The notes under the pieces are model-generated. The model was not told where the DNA came from. It did not search any database and was given only the letters and a program-made list of their open reading frames with translations. From Bacteroidota bacterium (GTDB lineage Bacteria; Bacteroidota; Ignavibacteria; Kryptoniales; JAKASW01), in contig JAMCQL010000060.1 of assembly GCA_023381615.1 (NCBI GenBank), positions 16,680 to 80,679 on the forward strand: a stretch of DNA of 64,000 nt, given 5' to 3'. The first letter of the stretch is position 1. Every line of letters starts with the position of its first letter. Of the stretch, positions 29,415 through 39,267 are shown piece by piece. The position numbers and the translations under genes were made by a program.

Positions 29415-30797
29415 CTACGCTTCTTTTGCCATTCGTGCCCGGCTCTTTCGCCAGTAGAGGTAAGCAGGCAAACCAAGCAGAACTAATCCCAAACCGAAAA
29501 GTGAATCGCGCGGATCGGTAATGATCGTGTTGTAAACAAACCACACCGCCACGATAACAAAAACTGCCGGGACGAACGGATAGCCGATTGTTTTGTAAGG
29601 CCGCGGAGCATCTGGACGTTTCTTTCTAAGAATAAAAATTCCAAAAGTACCCAGAGCGTAGAAAAGCCATGAGGCGAAAATAACGTAAGTAAAAAGCTGA
29701 TCGTAAGTGCCTGTAAGTGTCAGAACAGACGCCCAGAATCCCTGAACGATTAGAGAGAAATAAGGCGTTTTGTATTTAGGATGGACCAGAGAAATCCGTT
29801 TGAAGAACAGCCGGTCATTTGCCATCGCGAAGTAAACTCGCGCTGTCGTCATTGTGGTCGCGTTCACCGTGCCGAAGGTTGATATCATGACCACAACTGC
29901 AATCAGAGCCGCACCGTTGTTTCCGAAGAATTGTGAGATCGCGTCGGCCGCAACGAGGTTCGAGTGGGCGATGCGCTGAACGGGGAGGATATACATGTAA
30001 GCGAGGTTCGTAAACACGTAGATCAGGATCACGGCGATTGTTCCGGTGATAAGCGCAATTGGAATATTTCTCTTTGCATCTTTCACTTCGCCCGCGAGAT
30101 AGGTAACGCTGTTCCAGCCATCGTATGCCCAGAGAACTGAGACAAGGGCGATTCCGAATGCGCTCAAAAGGGAAGCACTCTGGAACGTGCCAAAGAACGG
30201 GGTGTAAATGTGTGAGCCTTGCGTGCCGAAGACAAAGCAGCTCACGACTATTCCTGCGATTGCCAAGACTTTCAGTGAAGTGAAAAGTTGTTGAATGAAT
30301 CCGCCGAATTGAACTCCGAAATAATTCACAGTCGTTATAAAAGTAATCACGCCGATTGCTACGAGCTTAATTCCGACTTCGGGCATTATGAATAAGCCGA
30401 AGTTGATCTGGAGATTGTTCAGTGCCGGGAAAAAGAAGCCGAGGTATTTTGCAAATGCGACCGCAATCGCTGCGATAGAACCGGTCTGATAAACTATAAA
30501 TGTGGTCCAACCGTAAAGAAAGGCAATGAAGTCGTTGTAGATTTCTCTGAAGTAAACGTACTGTCCGCCGGCGGCGGGGATCATCCCGGCAATTTCGGCG
30601 CTCGTCAGCGCACCGGCCAGTGAAAGCAACCCGCCGAAAATCCAGACCGCAATGATCCAGCCTGCATCGCCGAGCGTCATTGCGATTTTTTGTGGGACGA
30701 GAAAAATTCCCGAGCCGATAATTGAGCCGATGACGACAGCAATCGCTGTCCAAAGGCCGAGTCGTTTGGCAAGTTTAGGTTGTTCTGCTTCGCTCAT
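29415..30797 (-). CDS. APC-family amino acid permease
   Basis: A 460-residue protein with about 12 hydrophobic spans. The first span has the family motif GSIIGSGIFLVPQKIA, and AGMIPAAGGQYVYFREIY follows. It belongs to the amino acid/polyamine/organocation superfamily and probably imports or exchanges an amino acid through the inner membrane. The substrate is not identifiable. It is a stand-alone gene transcribed toward the restriction gene. Confidence 0.88.
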   Translation of the reverse strand: MSEAEQPKLAKRLGLWTAIAVVIGSIIGSGIFLVPQKIAMTLGDAGWIIAVWIFGGLLSLAGALTSAEIAGMIPAAGGQYVYFREIYNDFIAFLYGWTTFIVYQTGSIAAIAVAFAKYLGFFFPALNNLQINFGLFIMPEVGIKLVAIGVITFITTVNYFGVQFGGFIQQLFTSLKVLAIAGIVVSCFVFGTQGSHIYTPFFGTFQSASLLSAFGIALVSVLWAYDGWNSVTYLAGEVKDAKRNIPIALITGTIAVILIYVFTNLAYMYILPVQRIAHSNLVAADAISQFFGNNGAALIAVVVMISTFGTVNATTMTTARVYFAMANDRLFFKRISLVHPKYKTPYFSLIVQGFWASVLTLTGTYDQLFTYVIFASWLFYALGTFGIFILRKKRPDAPRPYKTIGYPFVPAVFVIVAVWFVYNTIITDPRDSLFGLGLVLLGLPAYLYWRKSRARMAKEA

Positions 30798-30829
30798 GTG
30801 GTTCTTCCTTTAAATGAAAAAGATGTAAA

Positions 30830-30886
30830 AGCGTTTCTCGCGAAGGGCGCAAAGGAGGACAATGTTTTCGCCAAGAGCGCAAAAAA
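30830..30886. repeat. Dispersed CGTTTCTCGCGAAGGGCGCAAAG-type repeat
   Basis: This non-coding stretch has GCGTTTCTCGCGAAGGGCG and, inverted within it, CGCCAAGAGCGCAAAA. It matches the repeat at 6381-6450 in style and in key strings. It lies upstream of the permease gene and 5' of the nuo operon (gap 30798-31079). Confidence 0.5.
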
Positions 30887-31079
30887 TAGATGGAACGTTA
30901 TCTTGTCGGCGGGCTTTTTGAAAAACGCAACCAACTTCGACTTGGCTCACTCCTCCTTTTTGTTTTGAGAATATAGATTGAGTGGCGGCAAAAGGCAACA
31001 AATGTTGCCGACACCCAACACCATGCCATACTTTGATTTTTACGTCCATGTTATTTAGATTTTTTAAAATGAGATTGAC

Positions 31080-31436
31080 ATGTTGACTAATTACATCCCG
31101 ATTTTTCTCCTTCTCGCCGTAGCGGCTCTTCTCGGCATCGTTATGGCTAACATCAATCGTTTTCTTGGTCCGCGTCGCCCAACTTCCGAAAAACTATCAA
31201 CTTATGAAAGCGGAATGGAGCCGATTAGAACAGCCCGCGAAAGATTCACTGTGCGGTTTTATCTCATCGCCATTCTTTTCATCTTGTTCGATGTGGAAAT
31301 TGTTTTCATGTACCCGTGGGCGGTGAACTTTATGTCGCTAGGATGGTTTGGATTTATAGAGATGTTGATATTCGTTGTCATACTTTTGATTGGATATTAT
31401 TACGCGATTAAGAAAGGAGCTTTGCAGTGGCAGTAA
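31080..31436 (+). CDS. nuoA: NADH-quinone oxidoreductase subunit A
   Basis: A 118-residue protein with three membrane spans and the conserved ESGMEP and [22 protein letters not shown] stretches of NuoA/ND3. It sits in the membrane arm at the junction with the peripheral arm of complex I. First gene of nuoABCDEF. It overlaps nuoB by 10 bases. Confidence 0.96.
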   Translation: MLTNYIPIFLLLAVAALLGIVMANINRFLGPRRPTSEKLSTYESGMEPIRTARERFTVRFYLIAILFILFDVEIVFMYPWAVNFMSLGWFGFIEMLIFVVILLIGYYYAIKKGALQWQ

Positions 31437-31936
31437 ATAGATCGAATGAGAATGAAGGTTTCATAACTACTCGTGTCGATGCTTTGTTTAATTGGTCGCT
31501 GAAGAATTCTCTTTGGCCGATGCCTCTCGGACTTTCATGCTGTGCAATCGAGATGATGGCTTTTGCCGGTCCGCGCTTCGATGTAAGCCGTTTTGGGGCG
31601 GAAGTTTTCCGAATGTCTCCGCGTCAAAGCGACCTCATGATTGTTGCCGGAACGGTTACATATAAAATGGCGAAAGTTGTTCGAAAAATTTACGATCAGA
31701 TGCCGGATCCCAAGTGGGTGATTTCAATGGGCGTTTGCGCTTCGAGCGGTGGAATGTATCGTTCTTATTCCGTCGTCCAGGGAATCGACCAGTTCGTTCC
31801 TGTCGATGTGTATGTTGCAGGATGTCCTCCGCGTCCGGATTCACTCATAAAGGCGCTGATGGAAATTCAGAAGAAAATTCAGAACGGTGGAGTGAACTCG
31901 CCGGAACGTCAACTTGAAAAAGTATTTGTGGAATAA
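31427..31936 (+). CDS. nuoB: NADH-quinone oxidoreductase subunit B (cluster N2)
   Basis: A 169-residue subunit with GTG start after AAGGAG. It has the four cysteines of the terminal [4Fe-4S] cluster N2: the CC pair in [10 protein letters not shown], one in GVCASSGG and one in VAGCPPRP. It passes electrons to quinone. It overlaps the nuoA end and precedes nuoC by 6 bases. Confidence 0.97.
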   Translation: MAVNRSNENEGFITTRVDALFNWSLKNSLWPMPLGLSCCAIEMMAFAGPRFDVSRFGAEVFRMSPRQSDLMIVAGTVTYKMAKVVRKIYDQMPDPKWVISMGVCASSGGMYRSYSVVQGIDQFVPVDVYVAGCPPRPDSLIKALMEIQKKIQNGGVNSPERQLEKVFVE

Positions 31937-31942
31937 TCCGAG

Positions 31943-32494
31943 ATGAAAGAAAAAATCGAAGAGAAACTTCGCGCAGCTTTCGGCGATGGCATCGTTTCCG
32001 TCGTCGATTTCAAAGGGGAATTGGCAGTCGAAGTGAAGAGAGATCGCATCGTCGAGGTTTGTAAGTTTTTGAAAGAGGATCCGGAATTAGATTTTAGCTA
32101 TCTCTCCGATGTTTGCGGCGCAGACATGATGAATTTTGAAGACGCCTCGTCCCGCAAAGCGTATCTTGCCATCGAGCATGAGCACCGTCCGGAGCAGGTT
32201 CCGATTGAGGAAAGATTTCTCGTGGTTTATCAATTGACGTCTTTCAAGAATAAAGCGAAACTCAGACTCAAAGTAAAAGTTGACGGAGATAATCCGGTTT
32301 GTCCAAGCGTCACTTCCGTTCATAAAGCGGCAGATTGGTACGAGCGGGAATCCTATGACATGTACGGGATTACTTTTGAAGGACATCCCGATTTAAGAAG
32401 AATATATATGCCTGAGGAATTTGAGTACAGCCCTCTTCGAAAAGACTTTCCGTTGATGGGCATCCCCGGGTCAATTCCTCTTCCGAGAAAATAA
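31943..32494 (+). CDS. nuoC: NADH-quinone oxidoreductase subunit C
   Basis: A 183-residue peripheral-arm subunit with the family signature ADWYERESYDMYGITFEGHPDLRR near the C-terminus and the GIPG/LPRK end. It is not fused to NuoD here. It supports the quinone-reducing module with NuoB and NuoD. Confidence 0.95.
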   Translation: MKEKIEEKLRAAFGDGIVSVVDFKGELAVEVKRDRIVEVCKFLKEDPELDFSYLSDVCGADMMNFEDASSRKAYLAIEHEHRPEQVPIEERFLVVYQLTSFKNKAKLRLKVKVDGDNPVCPSVTSVHKAADWYERESYDMYGITFEGHPDLRRIYMPEEFEYSPLRKDFPLMGIPGSIPLPRK

Positions 32495-32495
32495 A

Positions 32496-32567
32496 GGTTT
32501 TTAGCTCCAATTATGAATTGTGGATTTTGAATTGAGAATCAAAAATTGAAAATTAAGAATTAAAATA
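32496..32567. repeat. AT-rich repeat of ATTGAGAATC/ATTAAGAATT type before nuoD
   Basis: The 73-base gap between nuoC and nuoD is made of short near-repeats (AATTATGAATTGTGG, TTGAATTGAGAATC, AAATTGAAAATTAAG). It resembles the low-complexity repeats around 46711 and 47476-47690. Such a gap is odd in an otherwise tightly packed operon, where the neighbouring gene pairs overlap or nearly touch. Confidence 0.5.
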
Positions 32568-33842
32568 ATGGCTACTTTGTCAGAAGAAAAACAAAACGTT
32601 TCGTCCACAGGATCCTTTGGACAGATACTGAAAGCTCTTGAAGATAAAGATACGAATGTGATCATGGAGGATCCTCTTGAAAATTATATGGTTCTCAACA
32701 TGGGTCCACAGCATCCGGCTACTCACGGAGTACTTCGTCTGCTCATAAAGTTGGATGGGGAAACGGTGGTTGATTGCCTTCCGGATTTGGGTTACCTCCA
32801 CCGCGGCTACGAAAAGATTGCCGAGGCAAGTACTTACTTCGAATTCATTCCGCACACCGACCGGCTCGATTATATTTCCCCGCTTGCCAATAACGTTGCT
32901 TATGTGCTTGCTGTCGAAAAAATCGCCGGCGTAGAAGCGCCTCCACGCGCACAGTATATCAGAGTCATGGCGGCGGAGCTTGCACGAATCTCTTCGCACC
33001 TCATGGCCATCGGATCGATGGCGTTGGATGTCGGCGCGATAACGGTTTTCCTGTGGGCTTTCCGTGAGCGCGAAAAGCTGTACGATGTTTTTGATTTGTT
33101 GACAGGAGTCCGCTTCACAACGAGCTATACGAGGATCGGCGGTGTAGCTCAGGACATAACTGATGAGACAAAGCAAGCGATAAAAAAATTCCTCGATGAG
33201 TTTCCGAAGAATCTCGATGAGATGAAGCGAATGCTGAACCGAAACAGAATTTTTCTCGGCAGGACGGTCGGCATTGGAGTGATTGATGGAAAGACCGCCG
33301 TCGAAATCGGTTTCAGCGGTCCTAACTTGCGTGCGTCCGGGGTCGATTACGATGTTCGCACTTTCTCGCCGTATTTGGTTTACGATCAGCTCTCGTTCGA
33401 TGTGATAACGGAGAAGAACGGAGATTGCTTCTCACGTTATATGGTGAGAATGCGTGAGATGGAAGAAAGCGTGAAGCTTGTCCTGCAAGCTCTTGAAAAA
33501 ATTCCGCAAGGCCCGATCAAAGTAGATATGCCAAAACAGGTTCTTCCGAAAAAAGAACGCGTTTATACAAAGATGGAAGAACTCATCCATGACTTCGTAA
33601 TAGTCAACGATGGAGTTCATCCGCCGGTCGGCGATTGTTATGTCGCGACCGAGGGATCTAAAGGAGAATTAGGATTTTACATCATAAGCGACGGAAGCGG
33701 TCAGCCGTGGCGCTTGAAAATACGTTCGCCTTCATTCTGCAATTTGCAGGCGCTTCCGATTTTATTAAAAGGCCAGATGATTTCCGATATCGTTGCAATC
33801 ATCGGAAGTATTGATCCTATTATGGGCGAAGCTGATAAATAA
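32568..33842 (+). CDS. nuoD: NADH-quinone oxidoreductase subunit D
   Basis: A 424-residue subunit of the quinone site. It has GPQHPATHGVLRL, LGYLHRGYEKIAE, TYFEFIPHTDRLDY and the C-terminal GELGFYIISDGSGQPWRLKIRSPSF, all conserved in NuoD/49-kDa subunits. The first 45 residues are variable. With NuoB it forms the quinone-binding pocket. Confidence 0.97.
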   Translation: MATLSEEKQNVSSTGSFGQILKALEDKDTNVIMEDPLENYMVLNMGPQHPATHGVLRLLIKLDGETVVDCLPDLGYLHRGYEKIAEASTYFEFIPHTDRLDYISPLANNVAYVLAVEKIAGVEAPPRAQYIRVMAAELARISSHLMAIGSMALDVGAITVFLWAFREREKLYDVFDLLTGVRFTTSYTRIGGVAQDITDETKQAIKKFLDEFPKNLDEMKRMLNRNRIFLGRTVGIGVIDGKTAVEIGFSGPNLRASGVDYDVRTFSPYLVYDQLSFDVITEKNGDCFSRYMVRMREMEESVKLVLQALEKIPQGPIKVDMPKQVLPKKERVYTKMEELIHDFVIVNDGVHPPVGDCYVATEGSKGELGFYIISDGSGQPWRLKIRSPSFCNLQALPILLKGQMISDIVAIIGSIDPIMGEADK

Positions 33843-33860
33843 AACTTCAGAGAAAGAGTA

Positions 33861-34340
33861 ATGTTCACAGAAGAAAATCTGCGTAAAGTCGAAGAACTCA
33901 AAAAGCGTTATCTGAAACCTCAGGCGGCGCTTCTGCAAGTGTTGTGGATAGCGCAGGAACAATTTGGCTGGATCTCCGAAGAAGTGATGCGCTATGTCGC
34001 GGATCTCCTCGGACTTCCGTTCAATCAAGTTCTTGGAGTGGTAACATTTTACACGATGTACAACAGAGAACCTGTCGGCAAGTACCACGTTCAGGTCTGT
34101 GCGAATGTCTCCTGTATGCTCCTCGGCTCCGACAACATTGTCGAACATCTTGAGAGGAAGTTAGGCGTGAAAATCGGAGAAACGACACCGGATAAAATGT
34201 TCACTCTGAGCGAAGTCGAATGTTTGGGTTCCTGCGGAACGGCGCCAATGATGCAGGTAAACGACGATTACTACGAAAATCTAACGTCCGAAAAAATTGA
34301 TCGCTTATTAGAAGAATTTAAAAAGCAGGCAAATCAATAA
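33861..34340 (+). CDS. nuoE: NADH-quinone oxidoreductase subunit E (2Fe-2S)
   Basis: A 159-residue thioredoxin-like [2Fe-2S] subunit. The ligands lie in [12 protein letters not shown] and [11 protein letters not shown]. It works with NuoF in the NADH dehydrogenase module. It overlaps the nuoF start by one base. Confidence 0.96.
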   Translation: MFTEENLRKVEELKKRYLKPQAALLQVLWIAQEQFGWISEEVMRYVADLLGLPFNQVLGVVTFYTMYNREPVGKYHVQVCANVSCMLLGSDNIVEHLERKLGVKIGETTPDKMFTLSEVECLGSCGTAPMMQVNDDYYENLTSEKIDRLLEEFKKQANQ

Positions 34341-35692
34341 TGTCTGAAACGACCACGACGACGACGAAATTATTTGCACAAGGCGGTGAAACCGCTTTCC
34401 CGAAAATTGTTCTTCCGGAAATTCCGAATCTTGATAAGATCGAGGTATACGAAAGCCGCGGAGGTTACGTGCCTCTGAAGAAGGCTCTTGCGATGCCGCC
34501 GGACGCGGTCACGGAAGAAGTGAAGAAATCGAATTTGCGTGGACGCGGCGGTGCCGCTTTCCCGACAGGCTTGAAGTGGACTTTCATGCCGAAGTCCCGC
34601 GAAGTCCCGCTTGCGGGATCCCAAACAGCGGGACAGACGGAGAAGCCAAAGTATCTTGCCGTGAACGCGGATGAAAGCGAGCCCGGCTCGTTCAAGGACC
34701 GCCAGATTCTCGAATACAATCCTCATCAGTTGATCGAAGGAATTTTGATCGCGTCGTATGCAATGGGAGTTAAGACCGCCTACATCTACATACGCGGCGA
34801 GTATGTAAAATGGACCAGGCTTCTTCAGAAAGCGATCGACGAAGCGTATGCCCACGGATATATCGGCGAGAATATCCTAGGTTCGAATTTTTCCACGAAC
34901 ATTTACGTCCATCGCGGAGCAGGCGCTTATATCTGCGGCGAAGAATCTGCGTTGATGGAGTCGATTGAGGGCAAGCGCGGTTATCCGAGAGTAAAGCCGC
35001 CTTTCCCGGCGCAAAACGGTCTCTGGGGAAATCCGACGACCATCAACAATGTCGAAACTATAACAAACGTTCCGGCGATTTTGTCTAACGGCGGAGAATG
35101 GTTTGCAAAGATTGGCGCTCCGAAGCATCCGGGCACGCTCCTGTTTGGCGTCAGCGGGCACGTGAATAAACCGGGTGTCTACGAACTTCCAAGCGGCACC
35201 TTGCTGACAGATATCATTTACAATTATGCCGGCGGTGTACCGGGCAACAAAAAAATTAAGATGATCATCCCCGGCGGGAGCTCGATGCCGCCGCTCAGAG
35301 GGGATCAGTTGGATGGCGTTCGCATGGATGCTGAGTCGCTCAAGATCGTCGGCAGCGCGATTGGAACCGGCGGTATAATCGTCATTGATGAAGATACGGA
35401 TCTGATAAAAGTTCTTTTGCGAATCACAAAATTCTATTGGCACGAATCGTGCGGACAATGTACTCCTTGCCGCGAAGGCACGGGATGGATGCGCAAAATT
35501 TTACAGCGGATGTATGAAGGGGCAGGTAAGCCTGAAGATCTCGACTTGCTCGTTCGTGTCGCCAATAATATTGAAGGCAACACGGTTTGCGCGCTTGGAG
35601 ATGCCGCAGCGTGGCCCGTGAAATTTACGATCCAACGATTCAGAAAAGAGCTCGAAGAAGAAATTCTCCTGCAAGCCAAGAATGCAGCTTAA
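34340..35692 (+). CDS. nuoF: NADH-quinone oxidoreductase subunit F (NADH/FMN) with an insert
   Basis: A 450-residue flavin subunit that oxidises NADH. It has the nucleotide motif [34 protein letters not shown] and the 4Fe-4S site [13 protein letters not shown]. Between FMPK and EKPKYLAVN it carries about 15 extra residues ([15 protein letters not shown]) coded by a palindromic repeat. The final part lacks a fused NuoG, and no nuoG or nuoH-N follows; the next gene is dut. Confidence 0.95.
   Translation: MSETTTTTTKLFAQGGETAFPKIVLPEIPNLDKIEVYESRGGYVPLKKALAMPPDAVTEEVKKSNLRGRGGAAFPTGLKWTFMPKSREVPLAGSQTAGQTEKPKYLAVNADESEPGSFKDRQILEYNPHQLIEGILIASYAMGVKTAYIYIRGEYVKWTRLLQKAIDEAYAHGYIGENILGSNFSTNIYVHRGAGAYICGEESALMESIEGKRGYPRVKPPFPAQNGLWGNPTTINNVETITNVPAILSNGGEWFAKIGAPKHPGTLLFGVSGHVNKPGVYELPSGTLLTDIIYNYAGGVPGNKKIKMIIPGGSSMPPLRGDQLDGVRMDAESLKIVGSAIGTGGIIVIDEDTDLIKVLLRITKFYWHESCGQCTPCREGTGWMRKILQRMYEGAGKPEDLDLLVRVANNIEGNTVCALGDAAAWPVKFTIQRFRKELEEEILLQAKNAA
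34588..34640. repeat. In-frame GTCCCGC/GCGGGAC palindromic insert in nuoF
   Basis: TCCCGC at 34605-34610 pairs with GCGGGA at 34613-34618, and GTCCCGC at 34604-34610 can also pair with GCGGGAC at 34628-34634. A direct AAGTCCCGC repeat lies at 34592-34610. It codes for the extra loop in NuoF. TCCCG palindromes of the same type occur in intergenic DNA at 56037-56054 and 58770-58788. Confidence 0.7.
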
Positions 35693-35820
35693 TTTCCTTT
35701 TATGCCGGTGAAAATTTTGCGCTGCAGTTTGCGCATTTCATAAAAGTTTGAGTGCAAATTTAAGTAACCTGCAAGTCCGGATAACTCTTTTCGACTCGTT
35801 CTCATTAGTAGGGAGCTGGT

Positions 35821-36273
35821 GTGGATAAACTCTCAGTGAAAATTTTCAGGATTTCCAAAGCATTCGACGATCTTCCGCTTCCGGCTTATATGACCGACGG
35901 CTCGGCCGGAATGGATGTTTGCGCGGCAGTGAGCGAGCCGGTCGTAATTAATCCGATGGCAGCGGCGCTGGTTCCCACAAATTTGAAAATTGAATTGCCT
36001 GTGGGAGTTGAGGCGCAGATAAGACCTCGAAGTGGTCTCGCAATTCGGAACAAGATTTTCCTTTTGAATTCGCCCGGCACGATCGATTCGGATTACCGCG
36101 GGGAAATAAAGATCATCATGTTCAACATCGGAGCGGAACCTTTCGTGATCAATCGCGGCGACAGAATAGCTCAGATGGTCATCTCGGATTATGAGAGAGT
36201 AAAATGGGAAGAGTCCAATTCGCTCGGCGACACGGCGCGCGGTGAAGGCGGATTCGGCTCGACGGGAAAATAA
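35821..36273 (+). CDS. dut: Deoxyuridine 5'-triphosphate nucleotidohydrolase
   Basis: A 150-residue trimeric dUTPase that hydrolyses dUTP to dUMP, keeping uracil out of DNA. The five motifs are present: [39 protein letters not shown] and the C-terminal [10 protein letters not shown]. It starts at GTG 35821 behind AGGGAG. Its stop overlaps the next start. The gap after nuoF (35693-35820) holds no gene. Confidence 0.97.
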   Translation: MDKLSVKIFRISKAFDDLPLPAYMTDGSAGMDVCAAVSEPVVINPMAAALVPTNLKIELPVGVEAQIRPRSGLAIRNKIFLLNSPGTIDSDYRGEIKIIMFNIGAEPFVINRGDRIAQMVISDYERVKWEESNSLGDTARGEGGFGSTGK

Positions 36274-37067
36274 TGACTGTACTTGCATATCATAAAGTCG
36301 ACAATAAGTTTGAGCTTGGCTTGACCAATGTGAAGCCGAAATCTTTTTATCGGCAAGTTTCAGAATTGATGCGATATGGATACGAGATTACTGATTCCGC
36401 AGAAGTTGCAGCGGCAACGCCCCAAAATGTCTGTCTGACTTTCGATGACGGTTACGATTGCTTCTATCGCAACGCTGTTCCTTTCCTGATTTCATTTAGA
36501 GTCAAAGCGAGTGTATTTGTAATCACCGACTTCATTGGGAAAACGAACAAATGGGATCTCCGGCTGTCATACCAGCCGTTCATTCACATGGATGCAAGTC
36601 AGCTTAAAGAAATCTCGAAACTTGGTTTTGAAGTCGGGAGCCATTCGCGTTCACATAAAGACTTGACAAGGCTCGATCCGAATTTGGCGAAAAGCGAACT
36701 CTCTGACTCCAAGAAATTTCTTGAGGACCTGCTTGGCAAGGAGGTTAGTTCGATTTCATTTCCGTACGGAAGGCATAACGCAGTCGTTGCCGATTTGGCG
36801 CGCGAGGCAGGATATACGAAACTGTTCGGGTTAGGATCGGCTGTTCATGACGGAGTCATCGGAAGAATACCGGTTTACAGGATTGACAGCCCGGCTGCTG
36901 TGAGACGAAAAGTTTCGATGAACAAATTTGAAATTTTCAAAAGTGATTTTGTTCATTCCTTTGCAAATGTTTCTGCGTTAATTTCTGTTCGGCGTGCCGA
37001 AAAAATAGTACAAAACGAAAGAGTGGATGAACATGACGTTGCAGCAAGAAGAGCTGAAATCAGGTGA
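36273..37067 (+). CDS. Polysaccharide deacetylase family protein
   Basis: A 264-residue NodB-type deacetylase. The catalytic Asp and metal Asp are in LTFDDGYDCF, and the metal His pair is in GSHSRSHKDL, with SFPYGRHN later. It removes acetyl groups from a polysaccharide or glycan. No signal peptide is visible, so it may act in the cytoplasm or membrane. It overlaps the following permease by 41 bases. Confidence 0.87.
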   Translation: MTVLAYHKVDNKFELGLTNVKPKSFYRQVSELMRYGYEITDSAEVAAATPQNVCLTFDDGYDCFYRNAVPFLISFRVKASVFVITDFIGKTNKWDLRLSYQPFIHMDASQLKEISKLGFEVGSHSRSHKDLTRLDPNLAKSELSDSKKFLEDLLGKEVSSISFPYGRHNAVVADLAREAGYTKLFGLGSAVHDGVIGRIPVYRIDSPAAVRRKVSMNKFEIFKSDFVHSFANVSALISVRRAEKIVQNERVDEHDVAARRAEIR

Positions 37068-38286
37068 AAAGCAAGATTCAGAGGTGAACTCGTTAGCCCT
37101 CCTGCTAAGAAGACGGGAGTGGCTAATTTTGATCCTTGCTTTGTTATTGATGATTGTCTTGGGGTACACCGTCCGCCAAGTTTTTGGACCGATTTTTGTC
37201 TATGCGATTTTTTTAGTCGCGACGTACCCGCTGAGGCGTGAGTCGGTAGTTCGGCATATGATTCTTGTTGCGACACTTGTCTTCGGTTTCTGGTTCTTTA
37301 TTGAAGTGGCAGGCGCTGTCCTGCCGTTTGTTGTCGCGTTCGTTGTAAGTTTTATTTTTTCGCCGGTTGTGGAGCTGCTCGCACATAAGAAAATTCCGCG
37401 GGCGTTGTCCATTATTGGAATTCTTCTCGTTCTCCTGGGTGCTATCGTCACTTTATCTGTCGTGCTGCTTCCTATGGTGTTTCAGCAATTCCAAAATTTC
37501 TTGACATCGATTCCCACATTGACGACCGAGGTCAGCAATTCACTCAACAGTCTCGTCAACCGGGGATTCCTTGGGTTCACTCCGGAGAATCAGAACTTGC
37601 AGCAGGCGGTTATCTCGGAAATTTCATCGAGGATCGAAGATGTAACCCGTGCGATTCCAAACGGCATTCTGAATTTCGTGGCGCAATCTGCTTCCGCCTT
37701 GACCAAGATGCTGAACCTCGTGTTGGTGCCGTTCTTGAGTTTTTACATCATGAAAGATTTCGAGCTGATAAAATACAGGGTGAAGATGCTTTTTCCGCGG
37801 CGGTACCGCCAACGCGCGTCCGATATTTACGCAATCATCGATCGCGTTTTGGGAAGCTATTTGCGCGGAGCGCTGACCATCGCCTTTATTAACTCGGTAG
37901 TAATTTCTTCTCTTATGTCGATCTGGGGTATTAAATATCCGTTGGTGATCGGACTTATCTCCGGTCTGCTGGATATGATTCCGTATTTCGGAATCATTGT
38001 CAGTATGTCTGTCGCCGTTCTGATAGCTCTTTTCGGCGACAATCCAGGTTTTCAGGTGATCATGGTTCTCGTTTCCTTCCTCGGAATGAATTTGACAGAA
38101 ACAACAATTCTCTATCCTAAGATCGTCGGTTCGAAGATCGGAGTTCATCCGGTACTGCTTATTTTAGCTTTGCTGATTTTTGGATACTTCATGGGATTCC
38201 TCGGATTATTGATCGCCGTTCCGACAACCGCGATCATCATCGGACTCAGGAAATATTACGAACAAAATCTCAGACTGTCCCATTGA
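37027..38286 (+). CDS. AI-2E family (PerM/TqsA-like) membrane protein
   Basis: A 419-residue protein with about eight hydrophobic spans. It has the family features VVAFVVSFIFSPVVELLAHKKIPRAL, VLVPFLSFYIMKDFE, LGSYLRGALTIAFINSVV and GLLDMIPYFG. The family exports small molecules or ions; transport of AI-2 is not general. The start may be at 37027 or 37033. The long overlap with the previous gene favours translational coupling. Confidence 0.88.
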   Translation: MNMTLQQEELKSGEKQDSEVNSLALLLRRREWLILILALLLMIVLGYTVRQVFGPIFVYAIFLVATYPLRRESVVRHMILVATLVFGFWFFIEVAGAVLPFVVAFVVSFIFSPVVELLAHKKIPRALSIIGILLVLLGAIVTLSVVLLPMVFQQFQNFLTSIPTLTTEVSNSLNSLVNRGFLGFTPENQNLQQAVISEISSRIEDVTRAIPNGILNFVAQSASALTKMLNLVLVPFLSFYIMKDFELIKYRVKMLFPRRYRQRASDIYAIIDRVLGSYLRGALTIAFINSVVISSLMSIWGIKYPLVIGLISGLLDMIPYFGIIVSMSVAVLIALFGDNPGFQVIMVLVSFLGMNLTETTILYPKIVGSKIGVHPVLLILALLIFGYFMGFLGLLIAVPTTAIIIGLRKYYEQNLRLSH

Positions 38287-38966
38287 GCTCGACGCTTTAC
38301 ATCGTATCGACTCCAATCGGAAACTACGATGACATCACATTGCGGGCGTTGAACATTTTGAAAGAAGTCGACTTCATAATTTGCGAGGAGTTTAAGATGG
38401 GGAACAGGCTTCTTCGTTATTATGGATTAGACAAGCCGCTTGAGGCTTTGAATGAGCACAACGAGGCGAGAGACGCTGAGGTAACCGTCGAGCGCATTAA
38501 GGACGGTGCAGACGCCGCCATAATTTCCGATGCTGGCACTCCTGTATTTGCTGATCCGGGCGCAAAGCTAATTCATCTCGCTTTGAAGAAGGGTGTCAAA
38601 GTTGTTCCTGTGCCCGGCGCATCTTCAATACTTGCGGCACTTGTAGTCTGTGATTTTGACATTGGTATATTTCATTATGCCGGTTTTTTGCCGCGCAAGA
38701 AAGAGGAACGCCTGCAGGCTATAAAAAATCTTTCAACACTCGGATGTGTATCAGTCATAATGGAAGCGCCGTATAGATTCAAACCGCTGATCGAAGATTG
38801 CCTCGCGACTTTTGGAAAGGATCGGCGTGCTGTAGTTGCGGTGGACCTGACAATGCCGAGCGAAAGAATAATCCGCGGGACGTTAGGCGAAATTGATAAA
38901 GAATTTAGCGACACACCTTTCAAAGCAGAATTTGTTCTGATAGTCGATGCTCCAAAGAAAAATTAA
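38283..38966 (+). CDS. rsmI: 16S rRNA 2'-O-ribose C1402 methyltransferase RsmI
   Basis: A 227-residue SAM enzyme of the tetrapyrrole-methylase fold starting with TTG (STLYIVSTPIGNYDDITLRAL). It has the P-loop-like EHN region, ISDAGTPVFADPGAKL and VPVPGASSILAALV. It methylates the ribose of C1402 in 16S rRNA. It overlaps both neighbours (ATTGA and 20 bases). Confidence 0.95.
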   Translation: MSSTLYIVSTPIGNYDDITLRALNILKEVDFIICEEFKMGNRLLRYYGLDKPLEALNEHNEARDAEVTVERIKDGADAAIISDAGTPVFADPGAKLIHLALKKGVKVVPVPGASSILAALVVCDFDIGIFHYAGFLPRKKEERLQAIKNLSTLGCVSVIMEAPYRFKPLIEDCLATFGKDRRAVVAVDLTMPSERIIRGTLGEIDKEFSDTPFKAEFVLIVDAPKKN

Positions 38967-39267
38967 ATTCTTGCTTCTCCTTGCGTTCTTAATTCCGGCT
39001 TGCTCGCAGAAGCCGCCGATTTCGCAGAAAGAGTTTGTGGAATTTTACGTTCAGCTTCATCTGATCGATGCACAGTATTCGAAGGAACCGATGCTTGAAA
39101 AAGCTAAGGTCGATTCTCTGATGCGTGCTTTCAATATTGATGACAGTCTTGTTAACTCGGCTTTGTCGTGGTACGGAAAGGAGCCGGAACGCTGGAAAAT
39201 TTTCTTTGCGGATGTCCAAAAAAGGTTGGAGCAGATCAGGAAGGAGTACCTGAAACCGAAGCGCTGA
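38947..39267 (+). CDS. DUF4296 domain lipoprotein
   Basis: A 106-residue protein with a signal peptide and lipobox IPAC (Cys at about 19), followed by a helical DUF4296-type body with FVEFYVQLHLIDAQY. The DUF4296 assignment is by eye. It is probably a small periplasmic or outer-membrane lipoprotein. It overlaps rsmI by 20 bases and the convergent recQ by 32 bases. Confidence 0.75.
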   Translation: MLQRKIKFLLLLAFLIPACSQKPPISQKEFVEFYVQLHLIDAQYSKEPMLEKAKVDSLMRAFNIDDSLVNSALSWYGKEPERWKIFFADVQKRLEQIRKEYLKPKR

